From NCBI RefSeq assembly GCF_017303315.1, contig NZ_JAFKOI010000005.1:161830-225829 (forward strand): DNA of 64,000 nucleotides, read 5' to 3'. Of this stretch, positions 52,258-60,435 are shown one piece after another. Position 1 is the stretch's first letter; the number at the start of each line of letters is the position of its first letter. A model generated the notes under the pieces. That model was not told the DNA's origin and did not search any database. It saw nothing but the letters and a program-made list of their open reading frames with translations. Position numbers and translations under genes: made by a program. The DNA comes from Bacillus sp. NTK071 (GTDB lineage: Bacteria > Bacillota > Bacilli > Bacillales > Guptibacillaceae).

Positions 52258-54153
52258 TTATCGATTTAACAAACTGCCAACATATCGGAGCAATTCATTT
52301 GCTGAAATAGAATTATAGCCATGTTCATCAATCAAGCAGGCAATAACTTCGTTAATTTTCTTAAGCTGGTTTTCATTTGGTGTCTTAGAAGAAGTCGTGA
52401 TTTTCACAACATCTTTTAGATCAGCAAATAGCTTCTTTTGAATGGCCTCTCTTAGACGTTCATGCGAGTTATAGTCAAATTTCTTCCCTTTACGAGCATA
52501 TGCTGATATCCGAATGAGAATCTCTTCTCGGAATGCTTTCTTTGCATTCTCTGAAATTCCGATTTGCTCCTCGATGGAACGCATCAACTTGTCATCTGGA
52601 CTCATTTCTTCTCCAGTAAGCGGATCACGTAACTTATTTTTATTGCAATATGCTTCTACGTTATCAAGATAATTATCCATAAGCGTCTTCGCACTTTCTT
52701 CATACGAGTAAACGAATGCTTTCTGCACTTCTTTCTTCGCAATTTCATCGTATTCTTTACGAGCAATTGATATGAAATTCATGTAACGCTCTTTATCTTC
52801 TTTGGAGATGGAAGCATGTTGATCGAGTCCATCTTTCAGAGAACGGAGCACATCAAGCGCATTGATTGATGGTACTTCTTTTCGAATAATCGTAGATGAA
52901 ATACGGTTGATCACATAACGCGGATCAATACCGCTCATCCCTTCGTCTGAATGCTCTTTATGAAGCTCATCTACATCCACCTGGTTAAAGCCTTCTACAA
53001 TTTCCCCATCATAAAGACGCATTTTCTTAACAAGATCAACGCCCTGACGATTTGTATCCTTTAATCTTGTAAGAATAGAGAATATAGCAGCTACTCGGAG
53101 AGCGTGAGGTGCTATATGAACATCTGCAACATCACTTTCCCGAATCATTTTTTCATAGATACGCTCTTCCTGACTCACTTTTAAGTTATAAGGAACAGGC
53201 ATGACGATGATACGCGAATGGAGAGCTTCATTCTTTTTATTTGAAATAAAGGAACGATACTCCGCTTCGTTCGTATGGGCCACTACCAGCTCATCAGCAG
53301 AAATTAAAGCAAATCGGCCTGCTTTAAAATTTCCTTCCTGCGTTAATGAGAGCAAATGCCATAGAAACTTCTCATCACATTTCAGCATTTCCTGGAACTC
53401 CATCATTCCACGGTTCGCCTTGTTCAATTCTCCATCGAATCGGTAAGCTCTCGGGTCTGACTCTGAACCAAATTCCGCAATTGTTGAAAAGTCAATGCTA
53501 CCAGTTAAGTCAGCAATATCCTGTGATTTTGGATCAGACGGACTGAATGTTCCAATACCTGTCCTTTTGTCTTCGTTAAAGAAAATTCGTTCAACCATAA
53601 CATCTTCAATACGCCCACCATATTCTTGTTCAAGACGCATCACATTAAGTGGCGATAGACTTCCTTCGATACGAATACCATACTCATCATGGAATTCCTC
53701 TCTTAAGTGATGAGGAATAAGATGCAGTGGATCTTCATGCATTGGGCAGCCTTTAATTGCATAGACCGCACCAGAATCTTCATGAGAATATTTCTCCAAA
53801 CCTCTTTTCAGAACTGTCACTAATGTTGATTTCCCCCCACTAACAGGACCCATTAATAAGAGAATACGTTTTCTGACATCTAACCTTTTCGCAGCAGGGT
53901 GAAAATACTCTTCTACCAGACGTTCAATCGCTTCCTCAAGTCCATAAAGTTCTTCTGAGAAGAAAGAATAACTTCTATTGCCGTCGACTTCATCAATCCC
54001 AGCATCTTTTATCATATTATAAACACGTGAATGAGCTGACTGCGCTACTTCAGGTCGTTCCCGGATAATTTCTAAGTACTCACTGAAGGTTCCTTCCCAC
54101 TTCAGCCGCCTCTCTTCTTCTCGATGCTGCTGGATTTTGCGTAAGATATCCAT
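52258..54153 (-). CDS. prkA: Serine protein kinase / AAA+ ATPase PrkA
   Basis: 631 residues from ATG 54153 (GGAGGGGG upstream; an earlier in-frame start at 54180 lacks one). AAA+ region with Walker A G-P-V-S-G-G-K-S-T (about 102-110), then the PrkA C-terminal domain with M-S-G-I-D-P-R-Y-V-I-N-R-I-S. In Bacillus PrkA acts in the mother cell (sigma-E/K), reported as a Lon-like ATPase or kinase, together with YhbH and SpoVR. A GAATGTT-N13-GCATAACAT stretch near 54210 is a possible sigma-E promoter, unproven. Confidence 0.94.
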   Translation of the reverse strand: MDILRKIQQHREEERRLKWEGTFSEYLEIIRERPEVAQSAHSRVYNMIKDAGIDEVDGNRSYSFFSEELYGLEEAIERLVEEYFHPAAKRLDVRKRILLLMGPVSGGKSTLVTVLKRGLEKYSHEDSGAVYAIKGCPMHEDPLHLIPHHLREEFHDEYGIRIEGSLSPLNVMRLEQEYGGRIEDVMVERIFFNEDKRTGIGTFSPSDPKSQDIADLTGSIDFSTIAEFGSESDPRAYRFDGELNKANRGMMEFQEMLKCDEKFLWHLLSLTQEGNFKAGRFALISADELVVAHTNEAEYRSFISNKKNEALHSRIIVMPVPYNLKVSQEERIYEKMIRESDVADVHIAPHALRVAAIFSILTRLKDTNRQGVDLVKKMRLYDGEIVEGFNQVDVDELHKEHSDEGMSGIDPRYVINRISSTIIRKEVPSINALDVLRSLKDGLDQHASISKEDKERYMNFISIARKEYDEIAKKEVQKAFVYSYEESAKTLMDNYLDNVEAYCNKNKLRDPLTGEEMSPDDKLMRSIEEQIGISENAKKAFREEILIRISAYARKGKKFDYNSHERLREAIQKKLFADLKDVVKITTSSKTPNENQLKKINEVIACLIDEHGYNSISANELLRYVGSLLNR

Positions 54154-54311
54154 TAAGAGCCCCCTCCAAGTTTGATTCATCGGATTTAATACATGTTATG
54201 CGGGGATGTCCTATAACATTCGGCTTTCTTTTCGCTTAAGTCTCAATAAAGTAAGCCTCTGTCTAACATAATTCATTCTGAGTATATTAGTTTAATGAAA
54301 AGCAATAGAAC

Positions 54312-54339
54312 AAAAAAAAGAACCGGTAGGACCGGTTCC
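54312..54339 (-). terminator. Terminator of the heme-monooxygenase-like gene
   Basis: Minus strand GGAACCGGT / ACCGGTTC, tight loop, then T8. Confidence 0.85.
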
Positions 54340-54344
54340 ATTTT

Positions 54345-54650
54345 TCACGTATGATAGACAACTGTAAATTCACTTAATTCATTCCCTGTTGCAGGGGACT
54401 TCTCTTTGGATTCACGCTTTTCTTTATGAGCATTTTTGAAAGAATCTGAATGCACCCAGTTTTGATAAGCTTCTTCATTCTCCCATTTAGTAAAAACAAT
54501 AAGCTTACCATTCTCAGCAGACTGTTCAAGGAACATAAATTCCAAACAACCTTCAACATTTTTCATACTTTCAGCACTTTTACCAAAACGCTGCTTCATC
54601 ATGTCTTTTGCTTCATCAGGTACTTTTAATTCGTTCATTACAACATACAT
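54345..54650 (-). CDS. IsdG/HmoA-like antibiotic biosynthesis monooxygenase (ABM) domain protein
   Basis: 101 residues from ATG 54650, chosen because AAAGGAGG lies 7 bases upstream; earlier starts would place that site inside the gene. ABM ferredoxin-like fold: Y-V-V-M-N-E-L, E-G-C-L-E-F-M-F-L-E-Q, F-T-K-W-E-N-E-E-A-Y-Q-N-W and F-K-N-A-H. The N-E-L, W and H residues at the usual places fit heme-degrading monooxygenases (IsdG/HmoA). Iron-regulated expression would be expected, but no Fur box is evident. Confidence 0.8.
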   Translation of the reverse strand: MYVVMNELKVPDEAKDMMKQRFGKSAESMKNVEGCLEFMFLEQSAENGKLIVFTKWENEEAYQNWVHSDSFKNAHKEKRESKEKSPATGNELSEFTVVYHT

Positions 54651-54749
54651 AAGTAAATCCTCCTTTGCCATTCTTTCTCTATCGTATAGGATTACAACGT
54701 TTTTTTCCAATTGTATCTACTCCACACTCGAAGAATTACCCTCAAAACA

Positions 54750-54778
54750 TTCACAGCATAAAGAACTTGGTTTATAAT
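54750..54778 (+). promoter_or_regulatory. Probable sigma-A promoter of the 34-residue gene
   Basis: TTCACA (54750-54755), 17 bases, TATAAT (54773-54778), 44 bases before the ATG. Confidence 0.65.
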
Positions 54779-54822
54779 GAGAGGTAGATTTGGACACAAT
54801 TTTACCTGAGGAGGATGAGACC

Positions 54823-54927
54823 ATGAGTTTCCTAGGTATTTTAGTAGTAATCTTAGCTTTCCTTGCAGCCATCTTTACAGCCGGCTACAACGACCGACCA
54901 AGCAAAACCAAAAAAGGAAGTCGGTAA
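54823..54927 (+). CDS. 34-residue single-pass membrane peptide
   Basis: M-S-F-L-G-I-L-V-V-I-L start, one hydrophobic helix (about 3-20) and a basic tail ending K-K-G-S-R. GAGGAGG 7 bases upstream and a good promoter make translation likely. The hairpin repeat array begins 5 bases after its TAA. No family recognised. Small membrane peptides of this kind are common in Bacillus and rarely annotated. Confidence 0.65.
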   Translation: MSFLGILVVILAFLAAIFTAGYNDRPSKTKKGSR

Positions 54928-54931
54928 ACCC

Positions 54932-55050
54932 GAAAAGCGGAAGTGGCCGTTTAGGTCCGACAAGCGCTGGAGCCCCACAATTTGAACACGGTCTTTGTGT
55001 TCGGATGGTGGGGTGAAGCGATCGAGGACCTGGCCACTGCAGCTGGACTA
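54932..55050. repeat. Covarying hairpin repeat, copy B (119 bp)
   Basis: Same plan as copy A but different arms: AGTGGCC (54942-54948) with GGCCACT (55032-55038), AGGTCC with GGACCT, CGCT with AGCG, CCCCAC with GTGGGG, apical GAACAC with GTGTTC. Begins GAAAAGCGG and ends CTGCAGCTGGACTA. Confidence 0.92.
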
Positions 55051-55169
55051 GAAAAGCGGAAGTGGGCGTTTAGACCCGACAGGCACTGGAACCATCAAAA
55101 TTGAACACGGTCTTTGTGTTCGAGTTTGATGGTGAAGTGACCGAGGGTCTGCCCACTGCAGCTGGACTA
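55051..55169. repeat. Covarying hairpin repeat, copy C (119 bp)
   Basis: Tandem to copy B at exactly 119 bases. Arms AGTGGGC / GCCCACT, AGACCC / GGGTCT, CACT / AGTG, ACCATCAAA / TTTGATGGT, apical GAACAC / GTGTTC. The inner stem shares no sequence with those of copies A or B, yet pairs perfectly. Confidence 0.92.
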
Positions 55170-55219
55170 GAAAAGCGGAGACGAGCGTTTAGAAACGGAG
55201 ATATTGGAGCTCTTGAACT
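55170..55219. repeat. Truncated left end of the hairpin repeat (copy D)
   Basis: GAAAAGCGGAGACGAGCG and TTTAGAAACGGA at the next 119-base period keep the left half loosely. No matching right arms. The rest of the gap to trmL shows no other element besides a terminator. Confidence 0.7.
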
Positions 55220-55258
55220 AAACCATTGGTGAAAGAATGACATATCAAAGTGATCCAC

Positions 55259-55295
55259 CAAAAAGAACGACCTCATTTGAGGTCGTTCTTTTTTA
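55259..55295. terminator. Terminator of trmL
   Basis: AAAGAACGACCTC / GAGGTCGTTCTTT with a 4-base loop and A/T runs on both sides. Confidence 0.9.
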
Positions 55296-55766
55296 GTCCA
55301 TGTTAGGATAATTCCGCTGCCTAAGAGCTTCATACACCATAATGGCTGCTGTATTTGAAAGGTTAAGCGCGCGTACATGCTCAGTCATTGGAAGACGCAG
55401 ACAACGCTCTTTATTATTCTGAATCAAATCATCTGGCAGACCGTTTGTTTCTCTTCCAAAAACAAAGTATGTGTTTTTGTCCTGTTCAGAGTAATCGAAG
55501 TCAGTGTGCGTGTTTGTACCATATTTCGTAATATAGTAATAATCCCCATTAGGATTCTTCTCAAAGAACTCATTAAGGGAATCATAATAATGCACATCAG
55601 CATATTGCCAGTAATCCAATCCAGCACGTTTAAGCATTTTATCATCTGTTGAGAATCCAAGTGGACGAATTAAATGTAAACTTGTATTTGTTGCTGCACA
55701 TGTACGAGCAATATTGCCAGTATTAGCAGGAATTTCTGGCTGAAAAAGGACGATATTTAAAGACAT
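55293..55766 (-). CDS. trmL: tRNA (cytidine/uridine-34 2'-O)-methyltransferase TrmL
   Basis: 157 residues from ATG 55766 (GGAGGTG 7 bases upstream; the ATG two codons earlier is too close). SPOUT fold: N-I-V-L-F-Q-P-E-I-P-A-N-T-G-N-I-A-R-T (N-terminus), F-G-R-E-T-N-G-L-P (about 108) and the knot segment C-L-R-L-P-M-T and R-A-L-N-L-S-N-T-A-A. Methylates the wobble nucleotide of leucine tRNAs. The conserved P-A-N-T-G-N motif is strong. Confidence 0.95.
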   Translation of the reverse strand: MSLNIVLFQPEIPANTGNIARTCAATNTSLHLIRPLGFSTDDKMLKRAGLDYWQYADVHYYDSLNEFFEKNPNGDYYYITKYGTNTHTDFDYSEQDKNTYFVFGRETNGLPDDLIQNNKERCLRLPMTEHVRALNLSNTAAIMVYEALRQRNYPNMD

Positions 55767-55831
55767 ATTCATTCACCTCCACATCAAAACATATCTATTA
55801 TAGCATGTTTTAATAAGGAAGATGGAATACA

Positions 55832-56722
55832 CTAATCCTCTATATGAAAAAACTTATACTTAATATCCGGAGTCCATGCAGTCGAGTCTTCGTATGCCCA
55901 GTAGCGTAAGCGGCTGTTCATTGTATGAGCATTCACAAGTGGATGCCCTTTCTCATCCTGATCCACTACGAATGTAGTATGTTCAAAGCGCCCATCTCCA
56001 TCGAAATCATAGCAGATCACATCACCTGGGACTAGATCATCAGCCTGAGATACTTCCCGAGCCCTTAGCCCACTTTTAGAGCCACTTAAATGCCAGCGGA
56101 GTGCATGAGCAACTGTCCATGAATAACTCCAACTTTTCCCTTGCATCCACCATCCTTTTGTACGATCTGGATATCCACGCATCGGAGCCTTTCCAGCATA
56201 AAGACATTGAGAAATGAAATTTGTACAATCAACATCAAAACCCTTATAAGCAGGATTGTAATCATCCCACCACCGCTCAGCATATTTCACAGCTGAAAGA
56301 CGATCATAATATGAACCTTTTGAACGACTTACAGAATTACCACTACCTTCAATATTTTCTTCAATCATATTCCCTTCCGTTTCAACTGATCGATCGAGGA
56401 CTAGTGCGCCGTCTTCCATCTTTGCTAGCCTTTTTTCTACTCGTTCTTCCTGATAAATTTTATTCCCCTGCTTAATAAGGTATTGATGATGCAATAGATA
56501 ATCGTAAATTTGAGTATGAACAAGATTCTTTTTCCCAAGTAGAATCCCACGGTTTTTGATACGAATAACAGTTGCTCCTCTTTCGTTACATTGATTCATA
56601 TATCTTGCTGCAGCTTCTTCTTCCTCTGCTGGCCTTGTTCCTAACCTAGAATGATCTGTTCTATTTAGTAAGCTCGTAGCTTGCTCTTCCCAAAATGTTT
56701 TAACCTGGTCACCCCACCCCAT
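55832..56722 (-). CDS. Putative amidase-domain (Amidase_6) protein
   Basis: 296 residues, no signal peptide. The C-terminal domain (about 135-290) has Y-D-R-L-S-A-V-K-Y-A-E-R-W, catalytic-type D-V-D-C-T-N-F-I-S-Q-C (about 165), G-D-V-I-C-Y-D and H-T-T-F-V-V, with N-A-H near the end. This is the Amidase_6 family of Bacillus spore/cell-wall-related proteins. The N-terminal half is helical and charged. The absence of a signal peptide suggests a spore-mother-cell or cytosolic target. GAGGGGGG before the ATG. Confidence 0.85.
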   Translation of the reverse strand: MGWGDQVKTFWEEQATSLLNRTDHSRLGTRPAEEEEAAARYMNQCNERGATVIRIKNRGILLGKKNLVHTQIYDYLLHHQYLIKQGNKIYQEERVEKRLAKMEDGALVLDRSVETEGNMIEENIEGSGNSVSRSKGSYYDRLSAVKYAERWWDDYNPAYKGFDVDCTNFISQCLYAGKAPMRGYPDRTKGWWMQGKSWSYSWTVAHALRWHLSGSKSGLRAREVSQADDLVPGDVICYDFDGDGRFEHTTFVVDQDEKGHPLVNAHTMNSRLRYWAYEDSTAWTPDIKYKFFHIED

Positions 56723-56827
56723 GTGCGTCCCCCCTCATCGCACTTTATGACGTGGATTACAAACACATGCCTTAGAGTTATCGCTACTATCAAGTGAGGC
56801 AAAAGAAGACGAAGCTATAAAAAAGTA

Positions 56828-56877
56828 AAAAGCCAGCTTTCCTCTTTGTAAGAAAAGAGGAAAGCTGGCTTAAAAAA
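56828..56877. terminator. Terminator of ogt, bidirectional
   Basis: AAGCCAGCTTTCCTCTTT / AAAGAGGAAAGCTGGCTT (18-bp stem) with A/T runs on both sides, directly past the ogt stop. Confidence 0.85.
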
Positions 56878-57414
56878 CTATGGTAGTGCTACATGTAACG
56901 AATTCTGCTGTTCAAGCGATAACAAATATTCTTTCTTATCAACGCCACCGCCGTAACCTACTAAAGCTCCATTGCTACCAATTACTCGATGGCAGGGTAC
57001 AATGATGGGTAATGGATTACGATTATTAGCTGAACCAATTGCGCGAACAGCTTTTGGTGCAGAAATGTTAACAGCGACATCTTTATAAGATCGGGTTTCA
57101 CCATATGGGATTTCAGTAAGGTTGTTCCATACTTTCTGTTGAAAAATCGTTCCAATCATATCAAGCTTAAGATCAAAGAATCTTCTTTTCCCATTGAAGT
57201 ATTCCTCTAATTGCATGGTTATGGGTTCAATCATTTCAGGATTGAAAACAAGGTCCGCTATCACGTGATGCTTTTTATACCACGTTTCAACTGCAGGTAG
57301 TACATCATCCGCACAACCAAAATCAACCCTACTAACACCCGCAGGACTAGTAAATATCGTTATCATACCGATTGGCGATTGAAACTCCCCATAATGAACC
57401 ACTTGTTTCTCCAT
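56878..57414 (-). CDS. ogt: Methylated-DNA-protein cysteine methyltransferase (Ogt)
   Basis: 178 residues, the usual size. Active site I-V-P-C-H-R-V-I-G (about Cys142), with R-A-I-G-S-A-N-N-R-N-P recognition helix and G-G-V-D-K-K-E-Y-L-L-S-L-E end. Removes O6-methyl or alkyl groups from guanine and O4-alkylthymine in DNA by a suicide mechanism. In line behind queG with a 65-base gap; possibly co-transcribed. Confidence 0.94.
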   Translation of the reverse strand: MEKQVVHYGEFQSPIGMITIFTSPAGVSRVDFGCADDVLPAVETWYKKHHVIADLVFNPEMIEPITMQLEEYFNGKRRFFDLKLDMIGTIFQQKVWNNLTEIPYGETRSYKDVAVNISAPKAVRAIGSANNRNPLPIIVPCHRVIGSNGALVGYGGGVDKKEYLLSLEQQNSLHVALP

Positions 57415-57479
57415 ACTATCCCTTCTTTTTGTACATTTTTCACTATCTTACAACGCATGTTAATGTTTGACCATCGGCA

Positions 57480-58619
57480 TTAAACCTTATTTTCAAGCAT
57501 TGATAGCCCTTTAGCTATCTCATCAGCTGCATCCTTGTCTTTTTCTCGCATTTGCTCTTTATAAAGAGCATCATAAGCCCTATTTCCACCAATTTTCCCT
57601 AATGCCCATGCTGAAGTTCCACGAATAACAGGACGTGGATCGTTTTCCATCAATTCAATCAATGTATCAACAGCTGATTCATCCTTATAATGAGCAAGAG
57701 CTAGAATAGCATTTCGTTGAATCGGTTTCTTTCCTCTCCACGACCCAGCTGCGTTTCCAAATTTCTCTTTGAATTCACGGTTACTCATCGTGAGTAGCGG
57801 TATTAACTTCGGTTTAACCACTTCAGGATCTGGTTCGAGTTCTGGATGATGATGAAAATCTTTGCCTTTATTTTTAGGACAGACAAGCTGACATGTGTCA
57901 CAACCATATAGTCGGTTGCCAAGTTTTGCGCGATATTCATCTGGAAGGAATCCTTTTGTTTGAGTGAGAAATGCAATACACTTGTTAGCATCGAGCTGTC
58001 CTCCTTCAATTAGCGCTCCTGTTGGACATGCATCAACGCAAATATTACAGTCTCCACACCCCTCCTCTACCGGTTCATCCGGCTCCAAATAAAGATCCGT
58101 AATCATTTCACCAAGGTAAACCCATGAACCAAATTCCTCGGTTATTGTCATTGTATTCTTAGCACTAAATCCAATGCCTGCTCTTTCTGCAACAGCTCTA
58201 TCAGAAAGTTCTCCTGTGTCTACCATTGAACTTGTGCTCGCTTCAGGGACCTTTGATTTAATATATTCATCTAGAAGGGAGAGTTTCTCTCTAAGCACAT
58301 GGTGATAATCGACACCCCAGGAAGCGCGACAGAACAAACCTCTTCGCTCCCCTCGCTTACTTCTTGGACTTTCCTTCATTCTAGATGGGTAAGCAATTGC
58401 GATTGATATAATTGTTGTAGCACCATTAAGCAATAGTTCTGGTTCAGTGCGTTTTTCAATATCTGATTCTTCAAACCCTGACTGATACCCGAGATCCTGC
58501 TGACGTTTTAATCGCTCTTTAAGTGACTTAAAGGGATCAGCTGCTGCAAAACCTATTTTATCAATCCCTATGGTTTTACTGTATGCTACAATATCTGACT
58601 TTAACTGTGCGTTTTTCAT
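57480..58619 (-). CDS. queG: Epoxyqueuosine reductase QueG
   Basis: 379 residues. The cobalamin-binding N-terminal domain includes D-T-G-E-L-S-D-R-A-V-A-E-R-A-G-I-G (catalytic Asp). Two [4Fe-4S] clusters: C-G-D-C-N-I-C-V-D-A-C-P-T-G and C-D-T-C-Q-L-V-C-P-K-N. C-terminal HEAT-like repeats (R-G-T-S-A-W-A-L-G-K-I-G-G). It reduces epoxyqueuosine to queuosine in tRNA. 34 bases after the ABC-class ATPase gene, AGGAGGG ribosome binding site. Confidence 0.95.
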   Translation of the reverse strand: MKNAQLKSDIVAYSKTIGIDKIGFAAADPFKSLKERLKRQQDLGYQSGFEESDIEKRTEPELLLNGATTIISIAIAYPSRMKESPRSKRGERRGLFCRASWGVDYHHVLREKLSLLDEYIKSKVPEASTSSMVDTGELSDRAVAERAGIGFSAKNTMTITEEFGSWVYLGEMITDLYLEPDEPVEEGCGDCNICVDACPTGALIEGGQLDANKCIAFLTQTKGFLPDEYRAKLGNRLYGCDTCQLVCPKNKGKDFHHHPELEPDPEVVKPKLIPLLTMSNREFKEKFGNAAGSWRGKKPIQRNAILALAHYKDESAVDTLIELMENDPRPVIRGTSAWALGKIGGNRAYDALYKEQMREKDKDAADEIAKGLSMLENKV

Positions 58620-58653
58620 TTTTCTCCCTCCTTTCTTTCCTCATTTACATACT

Positions 58654-60354
58654 TTACATGATCCTTAACGTACGAAGTCTATTCAGAACTGCTGCCATAT
58701 CAGATCTTCTAATACGAGCAACGTCTCCAGGGTGTTGATTTTGAAATAAGGAAAAAGCTCCAATGCCTTCTTTATTCATCCTATCTTCTATGAGATCAAG
58801 TAATTCAGGAATTGTATGCTCTCCAAGTAAGTTGTTTCTCTCAAGGTAATGAAGCACATCAGCTGCTAAGCGCGTTTGACTTGGATCTACGAGTTGTTCT
58901 ACCTGATGCAATAATAGATCGGTATTCCCGTATAAGATGTGGTGCAATCCTTTCGCGGAAACCTTGGATTTCTTACCCTTCTGACTGTTCAAACTTGCCC
59001 CTGCTGGAATCCTTCTTCTCATTTCACCAAACCGCTCGCCACCCTCTTGATTACGAGTGTAAGAGTTCTCATGTGAAATTTTTTTGGCTTCGTCTGTTAC
59101 ATCATAAGGTAAGTAATTTTCCATTAGGATTACATTGTCAGCTACATCGAAATAATCACCTGATCCTCCCATAACAAGAACAGTTGAAATTCCGTAATCT
59201 GTTAAAAGCTGTTTTACTCGATCAATAAAGGGCGTAATCGGTTCCTTTTCTTTAGCAACTAATTGCTGCATACGAAAATCGCGAATCATGAAATTCGTTG
59301 CACTTGTATCTTCATCAATAAAAAGGGTTTTAGAACCCGATTCAATGGCTTCAACAATATTAGCAGCCTGTGATGTACTACCACTAGCATTTTCTGAAGT
59401 AAATGAGCTTGTATCTTTACCGTATGGAAGATTTTGTATGAACGGGGAGATATCAACACCCGTTACTTTACGACCATCTTCAGAACGAATCTTCATAGCA
59501 TGTTCATTCGAGATCACATATTCTCTTCCGTCTCCTGCAATATGATCATATACGCCGTGTTCCATTGCACGCAAGAGGGTACTCTTACCATGGTAACCAC
59601 CACCAACGATTAATGTTATCCCTTCCTTAATCGCCAGCCCCTTAATTGGCTTTTCTCGATGTGGGAGAGTGAGTTCTACTTCCATTTGATTTGGTGATTG
59701 AAACGCAACAGCGCGATTTGTCATAGGGCGATCGCTAATTCCACTCTCACGAGGTAATACAGCACCATTTGCGATGAAGGATACATAGCCATTGTCTACT
59801 AAATGCTCCCTAATGGCATGTTGCTGATCAGCCAAGTAGAGCGCCTTCGTTACTTCCTCTTTATTTAATGAAAATACAGAGTTACTCACCGTCTCTTGCA
59901 ACTGATGAAACAACATCTGTTGAGCCTGTTTCCCAAGGACACGCCTTCCCTGTGCTGGTAGACCAATAGATAAGCAAATCGTAACTTTATCTTCGGTAAT
60001 AGTCACAGCTGAGCGTTCGATTACTTTTTGGCCGGGTTCATCAATAGAGATAAGACCGCTTTTTCCAGTACCTTTCGCCCTCCTCTTTTGTTTCTGTATC
60101 GCAAAAGCTACCTTTCTTGCGATCTCGTCTTCTGATCGAATTCTTCTAACTGTCGTTAGGTCACATTCTGGATCTATAATAGTCTTATGACGAGGTATGA
60201 TTATTCTAATTCTAGAAGGACTTGCAAATGGATCTCCCTGCACATAATCAATTGAAAGGGTATAATCAGCGAATGAATAGCTGCCCCTAATGTCTTTATA
60301 TGCCTTATATCCTTTTCCATCTATTTTATCTAATTTGCTTTTAAGTTCTTTCAT
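58654..60354 (-). CDS. Predicted ABC-class ATPase (COG3044 type)
   Basis: 566 residues, no membrane segment. P-loop G-G-G-Y-H-G-K-S-T-L-L-R-A (about 249-261), signature-like A-S-G-S-T-S-Q-A-A-N, Walker B K-T-L-F-I-D-E-D-T-S-A-T-N-F (about 348) and a downstream V-M-G-G-S-G-D-Y. This is the stand-alone ABC-ATPase family (PF09818) of unknown function. Conserved distribution and the tRNA-gene neighbours hint at an RNA or translation role, an inference. Upstream of and likely co-transcribed with queG. AAGGAGG ribosome binding site. Confidence 0.9.
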   Translation of the reverse strand: MKELKSKLDKIDGKGYKAYKDIRGSYSFADYTLSIDYVQGDPFASPSRIRIIIPRHKTIIDPECDLTTVRRIRSEDEIARKVAFAIQKQKRRAKGTGKSGLISIDEPGQKVIERSAVTITEDKVTICLSIGLPAQGRRVLGKQAQQMLFHQLQETVSNSVFSLNKEEVTKALYLADQQHAIREHLVDNGYVSFIANGAVLPRESGISDRPMTNRAVAFQSPNQMEVELTLPHREKPIKGLAIKEGITLIVGGGYHGKSTLLRAMEHGVYDHIAGDGREYVISNEHAMKIRSEDGRKVTGVDISPFIQNLPYGKDTSSFTSENASGSTSQAANIVEAIESGSKTLFIDEDTSATNFMIRDFRMQQLVAKEKEPITPFIDRVKQLLTDYGISTVLVMGGSGDYFDVADNVILMENYLPYDVTDEAKKISHENSYTRNQEGGERFGEMRRRIPAGASLNSQKGKKSKVSAKGLHHILYGNTDLLLHQVEQLVDPSQTRLAADVLHYLERNNLLGEHTIPELLDLIEDRMNKEGIGAFSLFQNQHPGDVARIRRSDMAAVLNRLRTLRIM

Positions 60355-60435
60355 TTGAGGAAAACCTCCTTGTAAGCTTCGTTTCCTTGTATGTGATAAA
60401 ATGAACGAAAAATGTATAGATCGGAGGAAAACGTC

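Noticed and set aside
54932..55219. Tandem units considered as a CRISPR array
   Set aside because: Unit length is 119 bases with no short repeat/variable spacer pattern, and no cas genes are nearby.
55070..55378. 102-residue minus-strand open frame crossing the hairpin repeat and the trmL terminator
   Set aside because: It spans a repeat arm, a terminator and the 3' end of trmL in another frame and has no ribosome binding site.
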